From assembly GCF_008254045.1 (NCBI RefSeq), contig NZ_CP042425.1:3162001-3226000 (forward strand): a stretch of DNA of 64,000 nucleotides. The letters are read 5' to 3'. This DNA comes from Limnoglobus roseus. Its GTDB lineage: Bacteria > Planctomycetota > Planctomycetia > Gemmatales > Gemmataceae. This document shows positions 11,223-19,847 of this stretch, in pieces (within the stretch, counting starts at the first letter, position 1; every line of letters starts with the position of its first letter). The translations under genes and the position numbers were made by a program. A model generated the notes under the pieces. It worked only from the letters and a program-made list of their open reading frames with translations. It had not been told where the DNA came from and made no database searches.

Positions 11223-11888
11223 TTACGAAATCCGGCGGCGGACCCGAACGCCCGCTACGGTGAGGAGGCCCAAACCGACGGACGCCAGAGTGCTCGGTTC
11301 GGGCGTCAGGTTCACGTCGCCGACCGTCACAACCGCGTCGAGGCGGCCGACCCCGTCCGGGCCGTACTCCGGTACGATCTCAACGCGGTACTCGTTTCCC
11401 CCGAGGTTGAGCGATGCCTCGCTCAATTCGCTGAGGACGATCGAGGTCAGGTGCCGGCTGTTGACGAACCGCGGGTCGTCTTCCAGGTCGCCCCACGGAC
11501 TTCGCCGCTGCGCGAACCCGAGCGTCTCGTTGGCCGACCCGGTCAGCGACACCGTGCCGGTTTGTCCGGACGCGGTGTCCGTGATCGAGAGGTTGAACTG
11601 GAACCGTTGGGCAAGGTAATTCACCGGTGACGTGTCGGCGTTCGGGACCAGCGAGCCGACTGTCACGGTCTGCCAACCCCACGCCCCGTGTTCGGCCACG
11701 CCGGCGGGAGTACTCGCGAAGGTCGAGTGGATCGTCGTTCCAGTGTCGATGATGTTCTCAAGGCCCGGCGTCACGTTCGGCTCCGGGATCGGGGCCCATG
11801 TCGACTGGTACGACCATTGAATCGGCCCCGCTGATGCAACCGGCACGGTCATCACCGCCAGAGCCAAGGCCATCCCGAAGCGAACCAT
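11223..11888 (-). CDS. PEP-CTERM-anchored exported protein
   Basis: The 221-residue protein starts MVRFGMALALAVMTV, a signal peptide ending VASAG. The C-terminus has the PEP-CTERM layout: TPEPST, then a hydrophobic helix ASVGLGLLTVAGV, then RVRRR. Such proteins are sorted by an exosortase. The middle is beta-rich (ITDTASGQTGTVSLTGS) and probably extracellular. The earlier start at 11957 only adds 23 residues ahead of a good signal peptide and was rejected. Confidence 0.85.
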   Translation of the reverse strand: MVRFGMALALAVMTVPVASAGPIQWSYQSTWAPIPEPNVTPGLENIIDTGTTIHSTFASTPAGVAEHGAWGWQTVTVGSLVPNADTSPVNYLAQRFQFNLSITDTASGQTGTVSLTGSANETLGFAQRRSPWGDLEDDPRFVNSRHLTSIVLSELSEASLNLGGNEYRVEIVPEYGPDGVGRLDAVVTVGDVNLTPEPSTLASVGLGLLTVAGVRVRRRIS

Positions 11889-11966
11889 AGTCGATACCTC
11901 AAACCGGGCGGAGCCGGCCGGACAGTACCGTATCGAGCGAAGTTCGATCAAGGTCAAGCGGCCCTC

Positions 11967-12410
11967 TCACCCCGGCGAATCGACGATCAACGTCACCGGG
12001 CCGTCGTTGACGAGGTCCACCTGCATGTCGGCCCCGAACCGCCCGCACGCGACCGGCACGCCAAGCGCCTTGAGCGCGTCCTGGAACGCGACGTACAGCG
12101 GTTCCGCGACCTCCGGGCGGGCCGCCCCGATGAAACTCGGCCGGCGGCCCTTCCCGCAGTCGCCGTACAGCGTGAACTGGCTGACGACCAGCACCGCCCC
12201 GCCCACGTCCTGCACCGAGAGGTTCATTTTGCCGTCCGCGTCCGGGAAGCAGCGCAGGTTGGCCGTCTTGTCGGCGAGCCACGCGGCGTCCTTCGCGGTG
12301 TCGTCGGGGGCCACGCCCAGAAGGGACACCCACCCCCGGCCGATCTCGCCGACGGTTTCCCCGGCCACGCTCACCTTCGCCCGGCACACCCGTTGCAGAA
12401 CGACGCGCAT
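11967..12410 (-). CDS. dtd: D-aminoacyl-tRNA deacylase
   Basis: The 147-residue length is typical of Dtd, which hydrolyses D-aminoacyl-tRNAs and Gly-tRNA(Ala). The family motif SQFTLYGD lies near residue 80 and the Gly-cisPro motif appears as NDGPVT near residue 137. The N-terminus [15 protein letters not shown] is also typical. It is a single gene, divergent from the small conserved gene at 12483. Confidence 0.96.
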   Translation of the reverse strand: MRVVLQRVCRAKVSVAGETVGEIGRGWVSLLGVAPDDTAKDAAWLADKTANLRCFPDADGKMNLSVQDVGGAVLVVSQFTLYGDCGKGRRPSFIGAARPEVAEPLYVAFQDALKALGVPVACGRFGADMQVDLVNDGPVTLIVDSPG

Positions 12411-12482
12411 GAAAAAACCCTTGCCCCTGAGCGGCGGAAGGGTGGTATCTTATGGGAGCCCCCGCTCCACCGGAGACTCCTG

Positions 12483-12746
12483 ATGGCACTCGGCGACTTC
12501 TCGGCCCACCAGCAGAAGATTATCAAACGCTACTACTCGAATCAGGGCCAGATTCAGTTGCAACGATTGAGCGAGCAGGTCACGGAGCTATTCCTGGCCG
12601 AGGGGAAGAAGCGCGACCGCGTGTGGCTGTCGGTCGCGACCGCAATGCAGAAACTCGGCGTGCCGCAATCGCGGATCGACCACCTCGTGAAGCAGAACGA
12701 CCCGCAACTGATCGCGAAGCTGGTAACGGAGTTGCAGGGAAAGTGA
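12483..12746 (+). CDS. Small conserved helical protein, 87 residues
   Basis: The start is the ATG at 12483, 7 nt after GGAG. The product begins MALGDFSAHQQKIIKRYY and is highly charged and helical throughout, with no signal or membrane segment. A perfect terminator hairpin starts right after the stop. I recall similar short proteins in planctomycete genomes but know no function. Confidence 0.75.
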   Translation: MALGDFSAHQQKIIKRYYSNQGQIQLQRLSEQVTELFLAEGKKRDRVWLSVATAMQKLGVPQSRIDHLVKQNDPQLIAKLVTELQGK

Positions 12747-12784
12747 TGTGACAGCCCGGGCACGGCCGTGCCCGGGCTGTCACA
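12747..12784. terminator. Perfect 38-bp palindrome, bidirectional terminator
   Basis: The two 19-bp arms have no spacer. The palindrome starts just after one stop codon (12746) and ends 4 nt before the stop of the convergent hom gene, and is followed on the plus strand by ATTTTC. The position supports termination for both genes. Confidence 0.8.
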
Positions 12785-12787
12785 TTT

Positions 12788-14089
12788 TCAATCGTCCACC
12801 GAGAAGTACACCGCCGGCCCGGCGACGCTCGTCAACTTGTCGATGACGGCCGCGGCTGTGCGGAACCGGCCCGTCTCGGCGAGGTGGGTCATGATGACCA
12901 GCGGCACTACCTTCTCCGTTTCTCGCAGCGGCTCGTGCTGGATCACCGACGCGATGCTGATTTGCTCGTTCGCCAGGCACCGGCAGACCTCGGATAGGGT
13001 GCCCGGTTCGTCCTTCACCAACAGTCGCAGGTAGAACTTCGACCGCACCTTCTCCGACGGCACGATCGTAAACTCGCGCGACCCGCTCCAGAGCTTCGCG
13101 GCCGTGAACGTCTTCTGCGCCCGGCCCACGGCGATGTCGATGATGTCCGCCACCACCGATGAAGCCGTCGGCATCATCCCGGCTCCCGGCCCCTGGTAGA
13201 GCGTTTCGCCGACCACGTCGCCGGTGACGAGGATCGCGTTGAACGCCCCGCGGACCTGGGCCAGTGGGTCGGTCTTGCGGAGCAGCACCGGCGCAACGTG
13301 CAGGGCCACGGTTTTGTCGGCGGCCCACGCTTCGGCGAGCAGTTTGATCGTGTAGCCGAGTTCGGCCGCGTAGCGGGTGTCCATCGCCTGGATGTCGGCG
13401 ATGCCCTGCTTCTCGATGTCGCTCGGCTTCGCCGTCACGCCGAAGGCGATCTGGGCCAGCACCGCCAGCTTGTGGGCCGCGTCGGAGCCGTCCACGTCGA
13501 GCGTCGGGTCGGCCTCCGCGTAGCCGAGGCGCTGGGCTTCCGTGAGCGCGTTTGCGTAGCTCGCCCCGTTGTCGGCCATGCTGCTGAGGATGAAGTTCGA
13601 CGTGCCGTTGAGAATGCCCTGGATGCCGGTGATCTGGTTGGCCGCGAGGCTCTCGCCCATCGCCCGGATGATCGGGATGCCGCCCGCCACGGCCGCCTCG
13701 AAGCAGATGACGCGCTCCGCCTTGCGGGCCGCCGCGAACAACTCTTGGCCGTGCTCGGCGAGGAGGGCTTTGTTCGCGGTGACGACGTGCTTACCGGCCG
13801 CGAGGGCGGCGAGGACAATCTGCTTCGCCGTGGTCGTGCCGCCGATGAGTTCGACGACGATCTGCACAGCGGGGTCGGCGACGGCCGTGGTCCAGTCGGT
13901 GCCGACGGACGCCGACGGAATCGCCGGGTCGCGGCCCTTGCCCGCGTCGCGCGCCACAACCCGCTTGACAGCGACCGTCTTTCCGCCGGTCCGCGTAGTA
14001 ACGCGGTTGGCGTGGTGCGTGAGAATCTTCGCCACCCCGGTGCCGACGGTTCCACAGCCGATGAGTGCGATCCCGAGCGATTCCGCCAT
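12788..14089 (-). CDS. hom: Homoserine dehydrogenase with C-terminal ACT domain
   Basis: The 433-residue enzyme reduces aspartate semialdehyde to homoserine for Thr/Met synthesis. The N-terminal Rossmann motif is GIALIGCGTVGTGVAKIL. Family motifs VTANKALLA and GILNGTSNFIL are followed by EAQRLGYAEADP and DVDGSDAAHKLAVLA. Residues about 350-430 form an ACT domain (LLVKDEPGTLSEVCRCLA), which usually mediates threonine feedback. Confidence 0.97.
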   Translation of the reverse strand: MAESLGIALIGCGTVGTGVAKILTHHANRVTTRTGGKTVAVKRVVARDAGKGRDPAIPSASVGTDWTTAVADPAVQIVVELIGGTTTAKQIVLAALAAGKHVVTANKALLAEHGQELFAAARKAERVICFEAAVAGGIPIIRAMGESLAANQITGIQGILNGTSNFILSSMADNGASYANALTEAQRLGYAEADPTLDVDGSDAAHKLAVLAQIAFGVTAKPSDIEKQGIADIQAMDTRYAAELGYTIKLLAEAWAADKTVALHVAPVLLRKTDPLAQVRGAFNAILVTGDVVGETLYQGPGAGMMPTASSVVADIIDIAVGRAQKTFTAAKLWSGSREFTIVPSEKVRSKFYLRLLVKDEPGTLSEVCRCLANEQISIASVIQHEPLRETEKVVPLVIMTHLAETGRFRTAAAVIDKLTSVAGPAVYFSVDD

Positions 14090-14145
14090 GCCACGTTCCC
14101 CGATGAATTCGTCGGGGTGTTCTTACGGTCGGCGGGCGGGCAGGG

Positions 14146-14340
14146 CTAGGGAGAAGGGGTATCGACGGCGGTTTCCGGCTTCGCCGTTCGTTCGGCCCAG
14201 TACATCTGTTTGTGGCCACGGGCCTCGTACAATTGCACGAGTTTTTCGGCCTCATCTTGGCCGAGTTCGCCCTTTACGACGAAGACGTTCCCGGTATCGT
14301 CGATCCGGTATACGGTCCAAGTGTAGACAGGGCGATTCAT
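14146..14340 (-). CDS. Small hypothetical protein, 64 residues
   Basis: The ATG at 14340 has GGGAG about 10 nt upstream, so it is preferred over the start at 14388. The product begins MNRPVYTWTVYRIDDTGNVF and has a beta-beta-alpha look (VVKGELGQDEAEKLVQLYEARGH), without signal or membrane segments. It lies between hom and the DUF1559 unit. Function is unknown. Confidence 0.65.
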   Translation of the reverse strand: MNRPVYTWTVYRIDDTGNVFVVKGELGQDEAEKLVQLYEARGHKQMYWAERTAKPETAVDTPSP

Positions 14341-14385
14341 GTTTAATACTCTCCCGACCCGTCGCAGGACCTTCCGGAAACGCAA

Positions 14386-14414
14386 CAACCTCGCGGGCTG
14401 ACCCGGCGAGGTTG
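14386..14414. terminator. Hairpin after the DUF1559/lipoprotein unit
   Basis: CAACCTCGCGGG pairs with CCCGGCGAGGTTG across a short CTGA loop, with one bulge. It lies 32 nt past the lipoprotein stop on the minus strand, where a terminator is expected. Confidence 0.6.
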
Positions 14415-14445
14415 CGCGCGTCGGCTTCCGGGACGGGCCGGCGGG

Positions 14446-14880
14446 TTACTTTTTGGGGTCGTCGGACTTCAGGTCGAAATTGTGCTCGTTCGGCCCGGCC
14501 TTCATGTCGGCGGTCAACTCCGAACTCGTGTTGTACTTGGCCGGGATGATGTTCTTGACGACTTCGATCATCGGGCTGTCCGGCGTGTCGTAAGCCTTGT
14601 GCTTGCCGACGACCGTGTTGGCGTTGACGGACACCTTCATGTTGCAGACCGACGTCTGCACGGTGTACTCGCCGTCCTTGATGATGGCGGCGGCCGTCTG
14701 ACCCTTCCCGCCGATCGGGAAGAATTCGATCGACCCGTTGGCAATCGGCTTGCCGTCGAGCGTAACCTTGCCCTTCACATCGGCTTTCGGCGGCCCGCCG
14801 CACCCGGCCGTGAAGAACGATACGCCAAAGGCGAACGTCAGCAACAGGGCGGTTCGGCGGCTTGGTAGGTTAGAAGTCAT
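14446..14880 (-). CDS. Lipoprotein paired with a DUF1559 gene
   Basis: The 144-residue protein has an Arg-rich start and a lipobox ending TAGC near residue 27. A carboxypeptidase-regulatory-like beta domain follows ([22 protein letters not shown]), and the C-terminus is Lys/Asp-rich. Its start overlaps the end of the DUF1559 gene by 11 nt. The same pairing is seen at 50-52 kb, so the two products probably work together at the cell surface. Function is unknown. Confidence 0.82.
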   Translation of the reverse strand: MTSNLPSRRTALLLTFAFGVSFFTAGCGGPPKADVKGKVTLDGKPIANGSIEFFPIGGKGQTAAAIIKDGEYTVQTSVCNMKVSVNANTVVGKHKAYDTPDSPMIEVVKNIIPAKYNTSSELTADMKAGPNEHNFDLKSDDPKK

Positions 14881-15835
14881 CGCCGATCACCTCCCCACTG
14901 CTGATGGAAGACAGAGCTTGCCAGCTCGCCAGACTGATAGTGTCGCGGACGAACCGCACCGCCCCGTCGGACAGGAGCGTGTTCACGCCGCCGGTGTGGC
15001 GGCTGCGGGCGGAACTGTAGTTGTCGCCCGCCTTCAGGCACGGGTTCGTGGCGTCGTAAATGGGGTCGGTCGCCGTGGCCGCACACGCATTGGACGAGTG
15101 GTCGATACCCGTGTTCGGCGTGCTGACGGCCATGAACCAGTGCGCGCCCTGGTCGTTAAACACGTCGCCCCGAACGTCGCCATCGCCGTCGGCCTTGGGG
15201 AACCGCAGTTCGGACATGAGGAGCGTGTTCGACAGTCCGTCGGTGATGGCCGCGAAGTTCTTCTGGTACGGAACGAAAGCCCCGAACCCGCCGCTAGAAA
15301 TCCAGCCGAACACGCCGAGCCGCTGGCTATCTGACGTCGTCCCCGGGGGGGTGAACAAGAGGTTGGGCCCGTAGTTGCCCACGTAATTCCCCCGTGCCCG
15401 GTAGTAGGCATCGCCCATCCAGATCGCGTTGGGCCGGTCGCTGGGGCAGTAGTAAGTTTTGACCGCCGTCACCACCAGCCCCGTCGGCTGCGAGTTGCCG
15501 CCGTTGCCGTTCGGGACCTGGTAGAAGCCCAACGAATTGTTGTACTGGCTGGCCAGGGCTGTTTGCTCCAGATACGGCCAAACGTCGACGTAGAACGTCT
15601 TCCGGGCGGGCGACCGTTGGTTCCCGTACGGCAGCTTGCTGTTGACGTCATGAAAGCCGTGCAGGGCCAACCCGAACTGCTTCAGGTTGTTCGTGCACGA
15701 CATCCGGGCGGCCGCCTCGCGGACCTTTTGCACCGCCGGCAACAACAGCCCGATCAGGATTGCGATGATCGCAATGACCACCAGCAGCTCGATCAGCGTG
15801 AACGCACGCGATCGGCGTTTAAGGGAAGAGGACAT
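14870..15835 (-). CDS. DUF1559 prepilin-like protein
   Basis: The start at 15835 gives 321 residues and is supported by GAGG 6 nt upstream. Residues 11-40 are a type IV prepilin-like segment ([20 protein letters not shown]) with the peptidase cleavage context before FTLIE. The body carries the DUF1559 motifs [17 protein letters not shown] and, near the C-terminus, [20 protein letters not shown]. Proteins of this family are greatly expanded in planctomycetes and are thought to be pseudopilin-like surface proteins. The longer frame to 15997 adds an unlikely N-terminus. Confidence 0.93.
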   Translation of the reverse strand: MSSSLKRRSRAFTLIELLVVIAIIAILIGLLLPAVQKVREAAARMSCTNNLKQFGLALHGFHDVNSKLPYGNQRSPARKTFYVDVWPYLEQTALASQYNNSLGFYQVPNGNGGNSQPTGLVVTAVKTYYCPSDRPNAIWMGDAYYRARGNYVGNYGPNLLFTPPGTTSDSQRLGVFGWISSGGFGAFVPYQKNFAAITDGLSNTLLMSELRFPKADGDGDVRGDVFNDQGAHWFMAVSTPNTGIDHSSNACAATATDPIYDATNPCLKAGDNYSSARSRHTGGVNTLLSDGAVRFVRDTISLASWQALSSISSGEVIGDDF

Positions 15836-16004
15836 GAAGAGCCTCACAAAATAAGAAGAGACAATTGAAGGGGCGATCGAATCAAGGGCGGTTGAATCAA
15901 GGGTGAGTATAGGGCCTGTTGATTCAAAGAGATAGACTAAAACCCTTGTCGGGTAAGTGATTTGCGATCGAGGTACTGTTTCAAGCGGATTCCGCACGAA
16001 TATC

Positions 16005-16619
16005 TCAGTATTCCTCCGCCCAGTCGCGGGACCGCCACAGGTACCACGACGCCACGGTGCGGTACGGCCGCCACGGCTCGCTCAGTTCGAGCATTGTTTG
16101 TACACTCGGTAGGGCGTCCAGTTTCCACAGGTCGCGGATGGCGAGTTTGATGCCGAGATCGCCGACGGGCATCACGTCTAAGCGGCCGAAGCCGAACATC
16201 AGCAGCATGTCGGCCGACCACGGGCCGAGACCCTTGATCCGCACGACCGCCTCGCGGAAGGCTTCGTCTTCCAGCGTCGGCAGTTGCTTGAGGAACGCTT
16301 TCTCGACGGCGACGTGGTCGAGAAGCGACACAATCGCCCGCTGCTTTGGCCGCGAAATGCCACAGGCGACGAAGTCGTCGGGCGTCAGTTTGCGGAGTTT
16401 CGCGGCCGTCATCGGCTTCACCCGCTCCGTCAGGCGGGCGTAGATCGACGCGGCCGCTTTCACCGAGATTTGCTGCGAAATCACCACCTTCACGAGCATC
16501 GTCAGCGGGTCATCCGGCCGCGGCGTGAGTAGGCACTTGCCCGCTCGTTGGATGACCGCCTTCAGGATCGGGTCACGGCGTGAAAGGTGACGGCGGGCCT
16601 TCTGGTAGGTTTCGTTCAT
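16005..16619 (-). CDS. DNA-3-methyladenine glycosylase II (AlkA/HhH-GPD family)
   Basis: The 204-residue HhH-GPD protein removes alkylated bases in base excision repair. The helix-hairpin-helix and GPD segment read [20 protein letters not shown] followed by [10 protein letters not shown], where the Asp is the expected catalytic residue. [15 protein letters not shown] is the typical first helical block. It has no iron-sulfur cysteine loop, unlike Nth/MutY. It is a compact single-domain AlkA without the N-terminal sheet domain of E. coli AlkA. Confidence 0.92.
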   Translation of the reverse strand: MNETYQKARRHLSRRDPILKAVIQRAGKCLLTPRPDDPLTMLVKVVISQQISVKAAASIYARLTERVKPMTAAKLRKLTPDDFVACGISRPKQRAIVSLLDHVAVEKAFLKQLPTLEDEAFREAVVRIKGLGPWSADMLLMFGFGRLDVMPVGDLGIKLAIRDLWKLDALPSVQTMLELSEPWRPYRTVASWYLWRSRDWAEEY

Positions 16620-16652
16620 GATGGAAAATTGTACACACTCTCGGCGTCGGCG

Positions 16653-17720
16653 TCACCGCCGCGCCCGCAACCGTGCCCGCCGGCGGACCGAGCGAATCTG
16701 CAAGCCGATCAGCGCCACCGCGAACCCGCCGAAGACGACGCCGAACGCGATCAGGCTGTTCTCGCTCAACCCGAGGTCTTCGAGCGTGGCGACTTTCTTC
16801 GGCTTCTCGACCGGCGACGATATCAACACGGGGTCGTCCGCCACCGCCGGCAGGGTCGCCACCACGCGGCGGACGGCGTCGCGGTGGGCCATCAGGATTT
16901 TGCGGTTCGAGTAGTACCGGCTGCGCACGCAATCGTCGAAGAGGATGTCCGACTCGCGGAACCTCCCGTCGGCCGCGTACAGTTCGGCGAGCAGCCAGAC
17001 CAGTTGCGTGTCGGTCGGCGACCAGAGCAGGAGTTGCTGGGTAATCGCGATGGCGTCCGGCGGCAGTTTCGCCCTCTCGGCGGCGGCGACCTTCCCCGGT
17101 TCGTACTGCCCGGCGTCGTTCACGAACTTCATGCCGAATAGCGGCAACACGTCTTCCGACTCGGCCGGGACTTTGTGCGCGACCTGCTCTTGATGGGCCT
17201 TCAGCCAGTGCGGGTAAAAGTCCTTCTCGACCCGTTGCAGCCACTTTAGTTGTGCCGGCGAGGTGCCGGGGAGGTCGCCGGGAAATTCGGAATCGAGCCA
17301 CGCCGAGTGGTGCTTGATGACGGCGTCCGACCAGTCGCCGCGGGCCGCGTAGACGTGGGCGAGGTTCGCCAGCACGCGGAAGTCCGGCACGCGCTCGCGG
17401 GTGTGCGGTTCCAGCACGTTCAGAGCTTCGTCCAACTTGCCGAGGCGGATGAGGTCGGCCGCATGGTCGGCGGGTGTCTGCTGCGTCTTCAAACGGGCCA
17501 GCACCGCGTCGCGCTCGGGGCTTTTCTTCTCCGGGTTCAGGAGCAGTTCGTACTTCGTCAGTTCTTGCTTGAACCGGCCGCTCTTGTCCGGCTTGAACGA
17601 CAGTTCCTCGGCCGTGCCGTCGGGTTGGGCGGCGAACGGCGTCGGCTCGGCCGTGGAGTACACGCCGGCCGAGGCGGACACGGGAAGCAGGACGAGTGCG
17701 AGGGTTGCGAGTCGCATCAT
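16653..17720 (-). CDS. Exported TPR-like protein with a C-terminal membrane helix
   Basis: The 355-residue protein has a signal peptide (MMRLATLALVLLPVSASA). Residues about 85-145 look like TPR helices (ADLIRLGKLDEALNVL, LANLAHVYAARGDWSDAV), and another pair occurs near 225-260 (LVWLLAELYAADGRFRES). A transmembrane helix (LIAFGVVFGGFAVALIGL) precedes an Arg-rich tail. It is probably a membrane-anchored periplasmic scaffold. It is separate from the aminotransferase gene upstream by 12 nt, so the two may share a transcript. Confidence 0.8.
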   Translation of the reverse strand: MMRLATLALVLLPVSASAGVYSTAEPTPFAAQPDGTAEELSFKPDKSGRFKQELTKYELLLNPEKKSPERDAVLARLKTQQTPADHAADLIRLGKLDEALNVLEPHTRERVPDFRVLANLAHVYAARGDWSDAVIKHHSAWLDSEFPGDLPGTSPAQLKWLQRVEKDFYPHWLKAHQEQVAHKVPAESEDVLPLFGMKFVNDAGQYEPGKVAAAERAKLPPDAIAITQQLLLWSPTDTQLVWLLAELYAADGRFRESDILFDDCVRSRYYSNRKILMAHRDAVRRVVATLPAVADDPVLISSPVEKPKKVATLEDLGLSENSLIAFGVVFGGFAVALIGLQIRSVRRRARLRARR

Positions 17721-17732
17721 AGTCGCGGTATT

Positions 17733-18599
17733 CTACCCAGTGAATTGTCGTTCGATGTCCACGCCGACGAGTTTCGACCACGCGGCCAGGAGGTAGCGGT
17801 AGGCGGGTCCAGGCCAGTCGAAGGTGCGCGTGTGGTCGCTGTCGGACCATGACACCACGCCCGCCACGCCGAAGCCGGTGCCGCACAGGAGCAGTTCCCG
17901 GACGTTCGGCGAGTCGGCCGCGAAGGCACTCTCGCGGACGGGGAAGCCGTGGGCGGCGAGTTCGCGGAGTACCTTCAGGCTGATGCTCTCTTGCACGAAG
18001 CCGGTCGCCGGCAACAAGAGTGTGCCGTCCACGGCGATGGCCGCGATGGCACCGACGGCGGTGTCGGCGACGCCGTGATTCCGCACGACCGCGACTGCGT
18101 CGGGCGGAACCTTTTGTTCGGCGACGTGCCAGTGGAGGCGGCTGCGGTGCTTGATCCTCGGCGGCAACAAGTCCGTCGGCTCCGAGGCTTGCGTGCCGGC
18201 GACGACGAGCCGAACGCCCTGGGTGAAGAACGGCCGGTACCGTTCCACGCGGATTGGGTACGTTGTCATCGCGAGCGTCGGCGGTCCGCCCGGCGGCCCT
18301 GGCGTTGCCGCCGTAACGACGTGCAGTTCACCCAGCGGCGACAGCGGGAGGTTTTGCGCGAGGAGTTCTTCCGCGGTGCGCGAGAGTTCCGCATCGGTGG
18401 CCACGAGCGGAACGAAGCATCGTTCGCAATCGCGGCGGAAGCGGGCCAGGTGATCGGCCCAGCGGAAGAGTTTGCCGCCGAAGGTGCGGGCGTTATCAAC
18501 AACCGTCGCCCCGGAGACGAACCCGGCGTCCGCGAGCGACAGCGTGGCGTCACCCGCGGGCAGAAGGCGGCCGTTGAGGAAGGCGAGTAAGCTATTCAA
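17733..18599 (-). CDS. Class IV aminotransferase (branched-chain/ADC-lyase-like)
   Basis: The 288-residue fold-type IV PLP enzyme begins LLAFLNGRLLPAGDATLSLADAGF, the usual opening of this class. The Schiff-base Lys is in PPRIKHRSRLHWHVAEQ. The position usually holding Glu-x-x in IlvE is DTAVGAIAAIAVDG, so the substrate may differ. It may be a D-amino acid aminotransferase, aminodeoxychorismate lyase or IlvE-like enzyme. Its start overlaps the stop of the upstream PD-(D/E)XK gene by 8 nt. Confidence 0.85.
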   Translation of the reverse strand: MNSLLAFLNGRLLPAGDATLSLADAGFVSGATVVDNARTFGGKLFRWADHLARFRRDCERCFVPLVATDAELSRTAEELLAQNLPLSPLGELHVVTAATPGPPGGPPTLAMTTYPIRVERYRPFFTQGVRLVVAGTQASEPTDLLPPRIKHRSRLHWHVAEQKVPPDAVAVVRNHGVADTAVGAIAAIAVDGTLLLPATGFVQESISLKVLRELAAHGFPVRESAFAADSPNVRELLLCGTGFGVAGVVSWSDSDHTRTFDWPGPAYRYLLAAWSKLVGVDIERQFTG

Positions 18600-19806
18600 T
18601 TTGTGCGTCCAGGATCGGTTGCACGATCATTGTTCGCACGTCATCCAGGGACGTGAGCGCCGAGAGCGGGACCGACAGGCAGACCACAGGATCGGTACGA
18701 TCAAGAAGTGCCTTACGGGCCTGCGGACTGAGGGCTTGAAACTGTCGGGACGCTCCCAGTTCAACGACAGCGGGTCCGACATCGGGGAACTTGTTCTTGA
18801 TGTCTATGTGGCAGAGGGTGCCGCGGACCTTTGCGGCCAGACACCTCGGTTCGTACAAGTCCCCTTCCACAGCGGGGGAAAGGTGGCAGATGATGGCAAT
18901 AGCCGTTCCGTCGTTTGGCCCGTACTCGCGAAAGAAACAGTAGAGGGACCATCGTTCCGGATCGTCCGTCAGGCGACCGCGGACGTCACCGACCGGGACA
19001 GCTTTTTTCGGCGTGGGCCAGCCGAAGCGGTCGAAAATCTGGTCCAGCGCGTTGTAGAACTCGCGGACTTGGATGTGCCACTCGTAGACCTTGTTGACCG
19101 CCGCTCCGACCGTGGCCGTTGGCTCGTCTTTGGGGAAACCCATGAACCCGCCCAGCCCTTTCTTGCGGAGGATGTCGATTAGGTCTTGGGCCGGCAATCC
19201 GCCGATCCCCGATCGGGCACATCGCTGGACGACTTCCGCTACGCTGTGCCAAGACAGCCAGTAAAGCCAGTCACCGGGCCGTGAGAGCGAGGATTCCAAT
19301 TCGTCTTTGGGTGGAGTCACGTCGGCCGTCAGATAGATGACGCCCAACGGGGGCACGCCCGTCGTCAGCGACTCTTCTTGGAGCAGTTGCCAGTACCCGA
19401 GCAGTTGGTCACGACTGATCCGCGATTCGGATGGCTCGAAGTCTTCGTCATCCGTCCCGCTCTTGCGGCTGTCGAGTTTCACCTCAACGACGACCGACCC
19501 GAACGGCACACCGTTTTGGGTGAAGGTGGCGATCAGATCCGGTTCTTTGTTCCCCCGCAGCCGTGGCCAGAACCGAAAGGTACACCCATCGACATCCGCG
19601 GGGAGTTGCAACCCGTACATGCTGACCCAGGCACGTTTCCCCTCCCGGCAGACTTGGTTGGCCCGGCTCAAGATGGGGAAAAGGCCGTCTCGAAAGGGGA
19701 TGTACCTCAGAAGTTGAAACGCGGTCGAAGTGAGCAAGTCTTCGCCGCGTTCGTGTGCGCGTTCGGAGTTGCGGCCCAGCTTGTTGGCGAGTTCGGCAAA
19801 GAGCAT
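18592..19806 (-). CDS. Uncharacterised protein with a PD-(D/E)XK nuclease-like core
   Basis: The 404-residue protein has a core GNKEPDLIATF followed about 15 residues later by SVVVEVKLDSRKSG, the PD...ExK layout of restriction-like nucleases, near residues 85-115. The rest has no recognisable domain but contains YGLQLPADVDGCTFRFWPRL and an acidic middle. Base composition is slightly less GC-rich than its neighbours. It could be a stand-alone nuclease linked to defence or mobile DNA, or simply a structural relative. It overlaps the aminotransferase gene. Confidence 0.78.
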   Translation of the reverse strand: MLFAELANKLGRNSERAHERGEDLLTSTAFQLLRYIPFRDGLFPILSRANQVCREGKRAWVSMYGLQLPADVDGCTFRFWPRLRGNKEPDLIATFTQNGVPFGSVVVEVKLDSRKSGTDDEDFEPSESRISRDQLLGYWQLLQEESLTTGVPPLGVIYLTADVTPPKDELESSLSRPGDWLYWLSWHSVAEVVQRCARSGIGGLPAQDLIDILRKKGLGGFMGFPKDEPTATVGAAVNKVYEWHIQVREFYNALDQIFDRFGWPTPKKAVPVGDVRGRLTDDPERWSLYCFFREYGPNDGTAIAIICHLSPAVEGDLYEPRCLAAKVRGTLCHIDIKNKFPDVGPAVVELGASRQFQALSPQARKALLDRTDPVVCLSVPLSALTSLDDVRTMIVQPILDAQIE

Positions 19807-19847
19807 GACGTTATGATACCCTCAGACGCTGAGGAAATTGTATCGTC

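Noticed and set aside
11223-11957. Longer start of the PEP-CTERM gene at 11957
   Set aside because: It would place 23 residues before a typical signal peptide; the ATG at 11888 is better.
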